From: Nocardia macrotermitis
GTDB lineage: Bacteria > Actinomycetota > Actinomycetes > Mycobacteriales > Mycobacteriaceae
NCBI RefSeq assembly: GCF_009604405.1
Contig: NZ_WEGK01000003.1
Location: 558,001-622,000, forward strand
DNA: 64,000 nucleotides
Direction of reading: 5' to 3'
The notes under the pieces were generated by a model. The model saw only the letters and a list, made by a program, of their open reading frames with translations. It searched no databases and was not told the origin of the DNA. Made by a program: the position numbers and the translations under genes. This document shows, one piece after another, positions 45,235 through 52,763 of the stretch. How positions within the stretch are numbered: the first letter of the stretch is position 1; each line of letters begins with the position of its first letter.

Positions 45235-45320
45235 GCACCCGGCGAGCGAAATGCAGGGCGAGCGGGATATCGGAAGCCGTCGTCATGGTGAAACAGATTG
45301 TGACAGTTGAAATCTGGTGA
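45231..45320 (+). CDS. Possible 29-aa peptide after the coupling ATPase
   Basis: ATG 45231 overlaps the preceding stop (ATGA) and the frame runs 29 codons, ending in SEAVVMVKQIVTVEIW. Coupling by overlap is the only support; composition is unremarkable. Thirty bases after it TTCCGGCCGGAA (45335-45346), a perfect 12-bp palindrome, lies at the ribosome site of the next gene. Confidence 0.25.
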   Translation: MSTRRAKCRASGISEAVVMVKQIVTVEIW

Positions 45321-45356
45321 AACATGAGTAGCCGTTCCGGCCGGAAGGAGTGATTG

Positions 45357-45812
45357 ATGATATTCGATGACGAAGGGATACAACAGGATTCGGCCGATGC
45401 TCCGGTGCCGTGCCGGTACGCCTGGGCGGAACTGGACGCCGCCGAGAAAGCCGAACTGTGGACCGAACTGGCGAGCTGGGTCGACTGGCTCCGGCACCGA
45501 TACCAGCTCGGCTCCCGCGTCCCACCCTGCTGGTGGCGGCACGAAGCGGTCGTGGAAGAACTCACCGCGCTCATGGCAGCACACACCGCCGCATACAGCT
45601 GCCCACCCGAGGAAGCCCAGCTACCACGCGAAGATCCCACCGCCTGGCACACGCAATGGTTCTGGCCCACAGTCGAACGCCTCACGCGCATCAGCGATTT
45701 CACCAGCTGCCGCCCCGGAGACTGCGGATACCGCCGCCACAAACAATCCACCCTCGACGGACTCGACGACCTCATCGCCACCTACATCGCCCGTGCAGGT
45801 GGTGGGCTATGA
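45357..45812 (+). CDS. DUF4913-like protein
   Basis: The 151-residue protein has many Trp and conserved-looking blocks: AELWTELASWVDWLRHRYQ, VPPCWWRHEAVVEELTAL and a C-terminal TAWHTQWFWPTVERL followed by CRPGDCGY. This pattern matches DUF4913 proteins found in actinobacterial integrated elements and plasmids, as far as I can recall. ATG 45357 follows GGAAGGAG, which overlaps a perfect 12-bp palindrome. It is soluble; function unknown. It is tightly linked to the next gene by ATGA overlap. Confidence 0.65.
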   Translation: MIFDDEGIQQDSADAPVPCRYAWAELDAAEKAELWTELASWVDWLRHRYQLGSRVPPCWWRHEAVVEELTALMAAHTAAYSCPPEEAQLPREDPTAWHTQWFWPTVERLTRISDFTSCRPGDCGYRRHKQSTLDGLDDLIATYIARAGGGL

Positions 45813-46306
45813 CTTACAGCCTCGACGGCGAGCACTTGGACCTGCTCGGCGAGCCTGGCCAGCATGTCCTGGCCGACATCCGCCGAGATCCCTCCCGGTG
45901 GCCCGGTTGCCTGTGCAACCCCAGCGAAGACGGCGGCGTCCCGATGTACGTCGCCCGCATCGGGGACCGCTACTACCTCAAATGCATGCCCGGCTCCGGC
46001 CCCGACCACGCCCCTGACTGCGGATCCTGGAGCCCACCCGCCGAACTATCCGGCCTGGCACCACTATTGGGCACCGCGATCCGCGACAACCCCGACACCG
46101 ACCCGCCCACCCCGTGCTACGTCACCGACAACCACCAGAAGCAGATCTCGGATACATCAGGGCGGCAATGGATCTGGAACACCAGCACCGATGCCTGCAT
46201 GCCAGCGCTACCGCCACCGTCCAGCGGCATACCCAGCCCCACGACCATCCGATCGACCGCATCCTCGGGATATCGGGACACATCCCGCAACACCGCGGAC
46301 CAGTAA
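45809..46306 (+). CDS. Short DUF1173-like protein, possibly truncated
   Basis: The 165-residue product starts in the previous stop (ATGA). Residues 30-90 (CLCNPSEDGGVPMYVARIGD, YYLKCMPGSGPDHAPDC) resemble the N-terminus of DUF1173 proteins, which I recall as around 400 residues. After about residue 115 the sequence becomes Pro/Ser/Thr-rich and no longer looks like that family. Either a short variant or a gene truncated by frameshift. It carries five cysteines in the first 75 residues, possibly a metal site. Function unknown. Confidence 0.55.
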   Translation: MTYSLDGEHLDLLGEPGQHVLADIRRDPSRWPGCLCNPSEDGGVPMYVARIGDRYYLKCMPGSGPDHAPDCGSWSPPAELSGLAPLLGTAIRDNPDTDPPTPCYVTDNHQKQISDTSGRQWIWNTSTDACMPALPPPSSGIPSPTTIRSTASSGYRDTSRNTADQ

Positions 46307-46340
46307 CGCGCGTGATCTGAGAAATGGACAGGAGGTCGAT

Positions 46341-47888
46341 ATGGAACCCGACGACCGCGCGGGCCGAACCAACGACCCGCTGTATAGCCCCGAAATGGAC
46401 ATGCGCCGGGACTTCGTACGCTCCTACCGATTGCGGGTCGCCTCCGAATTCCCCTGTACCCCAGAGGAACTGGAGAGATGGAAAACTGAATCGGACCAAC
46501 TCGCCGCAAGTTGGCTCGGGTCGAAGAGCGAATGGTCACAGCACTGGCAGTACCTCGACGAGGCCTGCGACCGCTTCCGCAACGACCCGGACGATGCGCA
46601 CGCACATCTGACCGGCCTCACGACCCTGGACACTCTCGACCCCGATCCCGCCACGGCCGCAACGAAATTGGCCAGCCTCATCCAAGCCGCCGTCATGGAC
46701 GACGAACGCCGCATCGCGACCGCACTACCCCGTGTCATCGACGACCAGAACCTCCAACCCCTGCCCTACACGGCGACGTATGCTCCGGACGGTCAGCAAG
46801 CAACCTCGCGAGGATGTACGAGCTGGTGGCAGGCCCGCGAATGGCTCTACGACAGCAGTCACATCGACCAGAAATCGTTGGCTCACATAGAAATTCGTGC
46901 ACGCGATTCTCATTCCGGTCACGAGCACATCCTGATGAGCGCGGACAGTATCGGACCGATCGCTCTGCGGGCCGAATTAGGTCGGCTGGACCGTGTCCTG
47001 GGCGCAGGCCAGGAGGTCGACGGGAAACCGTGGATCGACGAACTGGCCGCAGAAGTTCTCGCCGACGAATACCGCGAAGCCCTACGCACTCAACTCAACC
47101 CGTGGGCAGGACAGCTGCGTTTCGAACATCAACTCCACACCGACGACCTACGCGACCGGTACCTCGACCTCACCACCCACGCTGGAATCGACTCCGGGGC
47201 ACAACTTCTCGCCGATATCGACGACGATCTCCGCCACCGGAACCTCTACGCGGACGAACCCACTGCCCACACCTGGCTCGATGACGCCATCAACACCAGA
47301 CAGGGCCGATCAGGCTGGTCTGAGCGCCAAGGTGTCCGTACCCACTACCGCGCACCCGATGACCCCGCCGTCGTGATCGTGGCGGGCCATGACACCATCC
47401 ACGGCGGAACTCCTTGGTATGCCGAGGTCCGCATCATGGCCGAGAACGGCGAGTGGATCAGCGGCGACCAGATTCCAGCCGGCCGGTACGCGACCTGTAG
47501 TGAACTGATCACCGCGCTACAGCACTACCGTGCCAGCGAACCACGCTCCGGCACAAGCTACCCCGTCCCTGCCGAAGTCTCATCGGCGCTGTGGGGCTTC
47601 GACAACCAGATCACCCAGTCCGCCAACGACCTCGCCGCCGCCCGAAACATCCACCACAGCATCAGAACCAACCAGCCCTACGGTCTCCAGAACAACCAGA
47701 CCACCCAGCCCCACACGACCGAACAGTCGATCAATTCGATTGCCGCGGAACAGAACCCCACCCCGGCAACTTCGAAACCGGTGGAGTCCAAAGCCATCGA
47801 ACGCAACCGCGAACGTGCCCGACAACGCCGTCAGAACATCAACCGCCACCCCCGCCGCAACACCCAATCCCGCCGCCGCAGACCATAA
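46341..47888 (+). CDS. Unknown 515-aa protein of the transfer region
   Basis: ATG 46341 has GGAGG five bases upstream. The protein is acidic and soluble through residue 400, with motifs such as WWQAREWLYD and WIDELAAEVLADEYREALR, and has a strongly basic C-terminus (KAIERNRERARQRRQNINR) that may bind DNA. It has no obvious enzyme motif; in particular I do not see the three-histidine or catalytic-tyrosine pattern of MOB relaxases. Its size and place after the coupling protein make it the best remaining candidate for a DNA-processing protein, but that is only positional. Confidence 0.6.
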   Translation: MEPDDRAGRTNDPLYSPEMDMRRDFVRSYRLRVASEFPCTPEELERWKTESDQLAASWLGSKSEWSQHWQYLDEACDRFRNDPDDAHAHLTGLTTLDTLDPDPATAATKLASLIQAAVMDDERRIATALPRVIDDQNLQPLPYTATYAPDGQQATSRGCTSWWQAREWLYDSSHIDQKSLAHIEIRARDSHSGHEHILMSADSIGPIALRAELGRLDRVLGAGQEVDGKPWIDELAAEVLADEYREALRTQLNPWAGQLRFEHQLHTDDLRDRYLDLTTHAGIDSGAQLLADIDDDLRHRNLYADEPTAHTWLDDAINTRQGRSGWSERQGVRTHYRAPDDPAVVIVAGHDTIHGGTPWYAEVRIMAENGEWISGDQIPAGRYATCSELITALQHYRASEPRSGTSYPVPAEVSSALWGFDNQITQSANDLAAARNIHHSIRTNQPYGLQNNQTTQPHTTEQSINSIAAEQNPTPATSKPVESKAIERNRERARQRRQNINRHPRRNTQSRRRRP

Positions 47889-47947
47889 CCGGCTACTCGA
47901 TCTCACCTCGACCGACACCAGGAGGCATATCCGGAAGGAGCCCACAC

Positions 47948-49156
47948 ATGGCCACCCCACCACCCGACCCCAGCACCACGACCGCCGAAGCCATCACCGC
48001 GATCCGCACCCTCGTCCAAGCCCAGAACCTCCGCCAAGCCAAATATCAACTCCGCCAACTGGAAAAAGGTATCGACGACCAAACCTGGCTCATCATCACC
48101 GAAATCGCCCACACCCTCCGCTTCAAAACCCACGACGCCGCCCTCGGCAAACTCCGCAACCTCTGGTACCGCAACGAAACCCACCGCGCCCTCATCGAAG
48201 CCTGCGTCCCGAAAAAAGATGAAGGACAACACATCCGGCAACCTGCTCGAGAACCGCGGCCCACACCGGACGAGATCCGCCCCCACGCGGGAACGGTCAC
48301 CGAAGCCTACGAAGACAACCTCGGCAAATCCGAACGGGAGGACCCCGGCACCGAACGCAAGGAACTCATCGTCGACCGCCGCGACTACGACCTCGACGCC
48401 GTCGACCGCGGCCACATCGGCCTGTGCGTCTCCTGCCGCCTCGAACGCTATGCGATCGACCGCTACACCGGCCAAATCCAGTCCGGCCACGGCGACGACG
48501 GCCTCTGCTCCGAATGCCGAAGCCTCGGCCGCCCCGGTGTCCCCGAACTCCCCCTCGAACACACCTACCGCGACTCCATCGAAGCCCGCATGACCTTCCT
48601 CGCCGAATCCTTCAACACCCACGGCCGCGCCCTGTTCCGCCAAGAATGGGACTACGCCAGCCACAAAGCCCGCCCCATCATCGAAGCCTGGGTCAAGTCC
48701 CACACCACCCCCGAACCCCCACCCAAACAGCTACTCATCGACACCAAATCCCTGAACGGCGAATGCGCGAAATGCAACGAATGGCGCCAACTCCGAGACC
48801 AGCTCTGCGTCGACTGCCACCCCGGCCTCGGGGGCGAAACCGCAACGCCCGCCGGATCCATCACACCCGACCACCCGAAACAGGGGGATGGTGGCAGTGG
48901 GAAGCCAGCTCTGAACGACAGTGGTGAGAGTGGCATTCGGCCAGCTGATGATAACCGAGGGATCGGCGCTGAGAGAGCTGCGACTGGGCAAGGTGGCTTG
49001 CCGCCGAGCAGAGCTTCCGCGATTGGACCGGAGGTAACCGGAGGTGATGACCATCGGCGTATCTCAGAGGCTGGTAAGGCGACGAAAAGGTTGGTACGAG
49101 CGGCGCGACGTCGACCATCAGGCCAACAGCCGCAGAGACCGACACGTTTGCGGTGA
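47948..49156 (+). CDS. Zinc-ribbon protein, C-terminus altered
   Basis: The 402-residue product starts at ATG 47948 behind AAGGAG. Residues 1-85 are helical (EAITAIRTLVQAQNLRQAKY), and two cysteine pairs suggest zinc ribbons: CVSC with CSEC, and CAKC with CVDC. After about residue 310 the sequence becomes Gly/Ser-rich and base composition changes, and it runs into transposase debris, so the native end may be lost. Possibly a DNA-binding accessory protein. Family not recognised. Confidence 0.55.
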   Translation: MATPPPDPSTTTAEAITAIRTLVQAQNLRQAKYQLRQLEKGIDDQTWLIITEIAHTLRFKTHDAALGKLRNLWYRNETHRALIEACVPKKDEGQHIRQPAREPRPTPDEIRPHAGTVTEAYEDNLGKSEREDPGTERKELIVDRRDYDLDAVDRGHIGLCVSCRLERYAIDRYTGQIQSGHGDDGLCSECRSLGRPGVPELPLEHTYRDSIEARMTFLAESFNTHGRALFRQEWDYASHKARPIIEAWVKSHTTPEPPPKQLLIDTKSLNGECAKCNEWRQLRDQLCVDCHPGLGGETATPAGSITPDHPKQGDGGSGKPALNDSGESGIRPADDNRGIGAERAATGQGGLPPSRASAIGPEVTGGDDHRRISEAGKATKRLVRAARRRPSGQQPQRPTRLR

Positions 49157-49157
49157 A

Positions 49158-49403
49158 ATCTACCTGGCCGAGGACATCGACAAAGCACAACTGGTGGTGG
49201 AGGCGTTCGAAATCGATTACGGCGCAAAGTATTCCAAAGTCGCCGCGAAGATCATCGATGAGCTCGATGTGCTGCTCGAGTTATGCTGCTACCCGGCTGG
49301 ACACTGGATCCACCCAAGAACTACGAATCCGTTCGAATCTGCTTTCGCGTCCGCGCGGCTCCGGACCAATGCCACCAAAGGCTCGGGTTCTCGCGCGGCC
49401 GGA
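49158..49403 (+). pseudogene. IS256-family transposase fragment
   Basis: An 82-residue stretch corresponds to the C-terminal part of Mutator/IS256-type transposases: EIYLAEDIDKAQLVVEAF, YGAKYSKVAAKIIDELDVLL, then the hallmark YPAGHWIHPRTTNPFESAFA and RLRTNATKGSGSRAAG. Intact elements have nearly the same order of motifs. The N-terminal catalytic region and both ends are missing, so it is a relic. It marks the right-hand junction zone of the integrated element. Confidence 0.8.
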
Positions 49404-50004
49404 CCTTGCGAACCAGACCGACGAGCGTATCGACGTGTTCGCGCTGGAGCCCGCCGCCGAAATCTTCACCGCGCTCGTCGTGGTTCTCGAAGCCGAGCGC
49501 GCTCGGCCGCGGACCGGGATTCACCGCATGTCGCGTCCGTTTGGGTGGGTCGGCGCGGTCGTGCCGGGTGGCGAGACCGTCGAGAACGATGCCCAGGTGG
49601 CGCTCGAACCTCTGATCATTATCGTCGCGAAGGTGCCCGGCCACCTTGGTCAGCGGCGCGTGCTCGCCCAGGCCGGCGTCGCGTTCGGCGAGCGAGTACC
49701 GCGTGGGATCGGTGTCGGCGGACTGGAGCCGTTCCTGTTCCTCGATGACGAAGCCGACAACGAACGCGACCACCACGTCCAGCGCGTCGTCCGCCTGTAC
49801 GAGGGTGAGTCCCGCTTCTGTCCAGCTTCGGTACAGCGGCTCCTTGATCCGCACCACCACCTCGGGATCGGACACCCGCGCACCGCTGAAGACTCGGGCG
49901 CCGTCGCGGTGGCGCAGGTACTCGGCCCGGAGCACGCGGCCGTAGCTACGCGCCGTCCACCAACTACACCGCAGCCGCCCTGCGCACCCACTCCCAGTTA
50001 TGGC
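49321..50004 (-). pseudogene. TetR regulator lacking its DNA-binding domain
   Basis: The minus-strand frame contains a TetR_C-type ligand-binding domain: WWTARSYGRVLRAEYLRHRD, GARVFSGARVSDPE, then DALDVVVAFVVGFVIEEQER, RHLGIVLDGL. The helix-turn-helix that should come first is absent; the frame begins only about 23 codons before the domain. At the 3' side the native stop is also gone, and the frame runs antisense into the IS256 relic. Both ends are therefore damaged and no functional regulator is expected. Confidence 0.65.
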
Positions 50005-50018
50005 TCAGGCGGGTTCGA

Positions 50019-50795
50019 CTAGCTTTGTAGCATGTCCGCCCTCAGGCGGGCGCCGCCGTCTACGCGGATAACCTGCGCGTTAAGATACGGCGTCCGCACA
50101 ATGGCTTCCACCAACGTTGCATACTCGTCTGGATGTCCGACTCGTTTCGGGAACACGTTGTCGCGTACGAGCAAAGCCTGGATTTTCGGGTCCGAAAGTC
50201 GCGGTGTGCCGAATGCGCCAGGGGCGATGGCGTTGACACGAATTCCCAGCGGCGCGAGATCACGGGCCATCGGCAGCACCATGGACGCGACGCCGCCCTT
50301 CGCCGCCGCGTAGGGAACCATCGTGGCCTGAGCGTCGTATGCGCTGATCGATGCAGTGTGCACGATGACGCCGCGCTGGCCGTCGACGTCTGCCTCGTTT
50401 CCTGCCATGGCGGCAGCCGCGATCCGGGCCAGGTTGAACGGCCCGAGCACATGGAGATCGAAGTTCGCGCGCATAACATCTTTCGACAGCAACGTGCCAT
50501 CGGCTTCCACAGTGCGCCCGGCCGGGATGACCGTGCCGGTCGCGGAGACGGTGGCGAACAGCGAGCCGAGTTCGCCGGCGGCGGCGACCGCGCTGTCGAC
50601 CACGTCGTCATCGATCGTGTCCCCGGGAACGAATGCGGCCTTCGGGCCGAGGTCGCTCGCGAGCGCGCGTGCCCTGTCCGCGGCGACGTCCACGATGACG
50701 ACACCGAAGCCCAGTTCCACGAGCCGCCGAGCGGTCGCGCTGCCGAGCCCACCGGCACCTCCGGCGATGATTGCTGATCGTCCCTCGTAGCTCAT
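50019..50795 (-). CDS. Short-chain dehydrogenase (HSD10-like)
   Basis: The 258-residue SDR has the cofactor motif GGAGGLGSATA (12-22), the acidic residue after beta-2 (VIVDVAADR) indicating NAD(H), and catalytic Ser...Tyr-x3-Lys in IVHTASISAYDAQ and PYAAAKGG. It resembles 3-hydroxyacyl-CoA dehydrogenase type II/HSD17B10-like enzymes (NEADVDGQRGVIVHTAS is characteristic). ATG 50795. It is divergent from a TetR gene with a palindromic site between them, so probably repressed by it. Related SDR relics flank the MFS gene at 56.6-58.7 kb. Confidence 0.88.
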   Translation of the reverse strand: MSYEGRSAIIAGGAGGLGSATARRLVELGFGVVIVDVAADRARALASDLGPKAAFVPGDTIDDDVVDSAVAAAGELGSLFATVSATGTVIPAGRTVEADGTLLSKDVMRANFDLHVLGPFNLARIAAAAMAGNEADVDGQRGVIVHTASISAYDAQATMVPYAAAKGGVASMVLPMARDLAPLGIRVNAIAPGAFGTPRLSDPKIQALLVRDNVFPKRVGHPDEYATLVEAIVRTPYLNAQVIRVDGGARLRADMLQS

Positions 50796-50830
50796 TCGTC
50801 TCCTCTTCTCGTTATCGACACACCAGAGCT

Positions 50831-50850
50831 TAATACGCACTTGTGTATTA
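50831..50850. promoter_or_regulatory. TetR operator candidate
   Basis: TAATACGCACTTGTGTATTA is an inverted repeat with 8 of 10 positions matching between arms (TAATAC/GTATTA exact). It sits in the 81-base gap between the divergent SDR and TetR genes, 27 bases ahead of the TetR start codon and 36 bases from the SDR start. Position and symmetry fit a TetR-family operator controlling both promoters. Confidence 0.65.
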
Positions 50851-50876
50851 AGGTACAGATGGGTAATTTCTAGTCC

Positions 50877-51443
50877 GTGACGGAGGTGATGGGGGATAAG
50901 AGGGTGCGGCGATCCCGTGCGGCGCTGGTGGACGCGGCTGTTCGGGTGGTGGCCGAACGCGGGACCACGTCGATATCGGTCACCGATCTCACCGAGGCTG
51001 CCGACGTCAGCCGGAAATTGCTCTACCTGCACTTTGGGGACCGCGATGCACTCCTGGTGGCGGCGGCGGTCGACCTCACCGAGCGGTGGGCGGCCGCGGA
51101 CGCCGCGGAGGACCCCGCGGCGAGACTGGTGAAACTCGCGCAGCATCTCGCTGAGCACCAGAGGTTCTATCGGGCGGTACTCAGCGGTTCGTGCGCCTTT
51201 GCCGCCAGCGAGGCCATCAAGAAGGTGTTCAGCGACCTCAATCGGACAACCGTCACCCTCCTGTTCGATGACGTCGATGAAGATGCTCTGGACGACGTGA
51301 CGGTGTTCTTCGCCGCCGGCGTGATGGCAATCGTCCATAGCTGGATAACCGGGGCCGAATCCCCTGCCGAGCCGTACGCCCTGGCCGAGCGCCTGCGGCG
51401 GCTTTCCCGGATTTTCACCTCCACCGGAAAGGCCGCCCGCTGA
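50877..51443 (+). CDS. TetR-family transcriptional regulator
   Basis: The 188-residue protein has a TetR N-terminal domain (RSRAALVDAAVRVVAERG, then ISVTDLTEAADVSRKLLYLHFG, HTH about residues 33-55) and a divergent C-terminal ligand domain. GTG 50877 or ATG 50889 may start it. It is divergent from the SDR gene across a 20-bp dyad that is its likely operator. It probably senses a metabolite of the neighbouring acyl-CoA pathway; ligand unknown. Confidence 0.85.
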   Translation: MTEVMGDKRVRRSRAALVDAAVRVVAERGTTSISVTDLTEAADVSRKLLYLHFGDRDALLVAAAVDLTERWAAADAAEDPAARLVKLAQHLAEHQRFYRAVLSGSCAFAASEAIKKVFSDLNRTTVTLLFDDVDEDALDDVTVFFAAGVMAIVHSWITGAESPAEPYALAERLRRLSRIFTSTGKAAR

Positions 51444-51784
51444 AATCCGTTGCTGCACATCAGATGACCGTCACGTATTCGCGCGGTTGCTGGCACAATG
51501 CCCGTACCGCCACCAGCGAGAGCGCGCCTTCTCAGGGGCGGCAGGTTCCGAGAGTCTCAACCGACATCTGCTCCGGCCCAGCACCTGCGGCAGGCTACGC
51601 CTGGTGGCCATCCAGCACGCCGGACCCGGTGACATTCATACAAGCCGGAACCTACACCCGGCAAGGGCCGGCACGACCGATCATGCGATGGAAACCGGCA
51701 TCGAGCGCGTTCGAATCGCGTTCGAAGGCCGGATCGCCCGCTGAGCACTGAAACCTACCGAGAGATTGATTGGGAAGGCTGTCC
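51444..51784. other. 341-base gap, no gene seen
   Basis: Between the TetR gene and the enoyl-CoA hydratase gene I see no credible gene; the one plus-strand frame has low-quality composition and no ribosome site. The promoter for the hydratase must lie here. No repeat or dyad stands out. Confidence 0.4.
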
Positions 51785-52570
51785 ATGAGCATGTACGAGA
51801 CAATCCGGTTCGAACAGTCCGGGGGCATCGCACGGATCACCCTGAACCGGCCCGAGGCCGCCAATGGCATCAACCATGTGCTGGGCCACGAACTGGCCGA
51901 GATCGCGAGCCTGGTCGCCGATGATCCGGCGGTCAAGGTGGTCACCTTGACCGGTGAAGGCAAGTTCTTCTCCGCCGGCGGCGATCTGAAGGCGATGGCG
52001 GCGAACGAGTCCAAGGCCGACGCCTACGTGAAGGGCCTGGCCGACGACCTGCACCGGGCGCTGTCCTCCTTCGCGCGGATGGACGCGCTGCTGATCATCG
52101 GGGTAAACGGGGTCGCAGCCGGTGCCGGGTTCAGCCTCGCGGTGACCGGCGATCTGGTAATCGCCGCCGACACCGCCTCCTTCACCATGGCCTACACCCG
52201 CGCGGGCCTCAGCCCTGACGGCGGCGCCACCTACTATCTGCCGCGCCTGATCGGCCTGCGCCGCAGCCAGGAGCTCATGCTCACCAACCGTTCGCTGTCC
52301 GCGGCCGAGGCCCTGGATTGGAATCTGCTGCACCGGGTCGTCCCCGCCGCCGAACTGGCCACCGCCGTCGACGAGCTGGCCGCGCAGTTCGCTGCGGGCC
52401 CGAAGCTGTCCAACGCGAACGTGAAGAAGCTGCTGCTGGTCAGTTCCGACCACACCCTTGAGGACCAGCTGGCCCGCGAGGCCGCCTTCATCTCGCACTG
52501 CGCCGACTCCGCCGACGGCCAGGAGGGCATCGCCGCGTTCCTCGGCAAGCGCACCCCCAAGTTCGCCTGA
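51785..52570 (+). CDS. Enoyl-CoA hydratase/isomerase
   Basis: The 261-residue crotonase-fold protein has the oxyanion-hole motifs SAGGDLKAM (about 61-69) and GVAAGAGFSLAVTGDLVIA. At the catalytic positions, the segment GLSPDGGATYYLPRLIG has Asp where hydratases usually carry a Glu, so it may be an isomerase or another crotonase rather than a true hydratase. ATG 51785 follows GGAAGG. It is transcribed toward an acyl-CoA synthetase 193 bases away, though a strong hairpin lies between them. Confidence 0.88.
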   Translation: MSMYETIRFEQSGGIARITLNRPEAANGINHVLGHELAEIASLVADDPAVKVVTLTGEGKFFSAGGDLKAMAANESKADAYVKGLADDLHRALSSFARMDALLIIGVNGVAAGAGFSLAVTGDLVIAADTASFTMAYTRAGLSPDGGATYYLPRLIGLRRSQELMLTNRSLSAAEALDWNLLHRVVPAAELATAVDELAAQFAAGPKLSNANVKKLLLVSSDHTLEDQLAREAAFISHCADSADGQEGIAAFLGKRTPKFA

Positions 52571-52685
52571 CACCGCTGCGGCCGGTCCTGCTGTCATCCG
52601 GCAGCGGCGCCGTACCGCTTCCGCCACGCCGTGTCGATTGCCGCGCCGGTTCCCTCGGACATGGTGACTGTTGCTGTGAGGCGCT

Positions 52686-52719
52686 CCTCGCGGCACACCC
52701 GATCGGGTGTGCCGCGAGG
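52686..52719. terminator. Perfect 34-bp palindrome (hairpin)
   Basis: The arm CCTCGCGGCACACCCGA (52686-52702) is followed immediately by its exact reverse complement (52703-52719). It lies 116 bases after the enoyl-CoA hydratase stop and 45 bases before the acyl-CoA synthetase start. As RNA it would form a very stable stem without a T-run, consistent with an actinobacterial-type terminator; as DNA it could bind a dimeric protein. Confidence 0.55.
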
Positions 52720-52763
52720 TCGCGGAACGTGGTGTGCTGGGCCCCGAAACGAGGAGGTATGTC

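Larger units (their letters stand above)
21200..49990. mobile_element. Integrative and conjugative-type element
   Basis: The segment has an integrase and excisionase-like gene at its left end, a 16-kb conjugation/type IV secretion operon in its right half, cargo between them, and transposase and regulator debris at its right edge. The left edge falls between the acyl-CoA dehydrogenase stop (21192) and the integrase stop (21213). The right edge is only bracketed: after the zinc-ribbon protein gene (49156) and before the intact dehydrogenase gene (ends at 50019). I found no flanking direct repeat and no tRNA gene, so both edges are estimates. No relaxase gene is recognised. Confidence 0.7.

Noticed and set aside
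21193..50018. tRNA gene or flanking direct repeat as attachment site
   Set aside because: I looked at both edges for a tRNA 3' end or a shared 15-base or longer repeat and found none by eye; a computed comparison could still find a short core.
49153..50022. A 289-codon plus-strand frame at the right junction
   Set aside because: It runs antisense to a recognisable TetR_C domain and out of phase with the IS256 motifs; no motif of its own.
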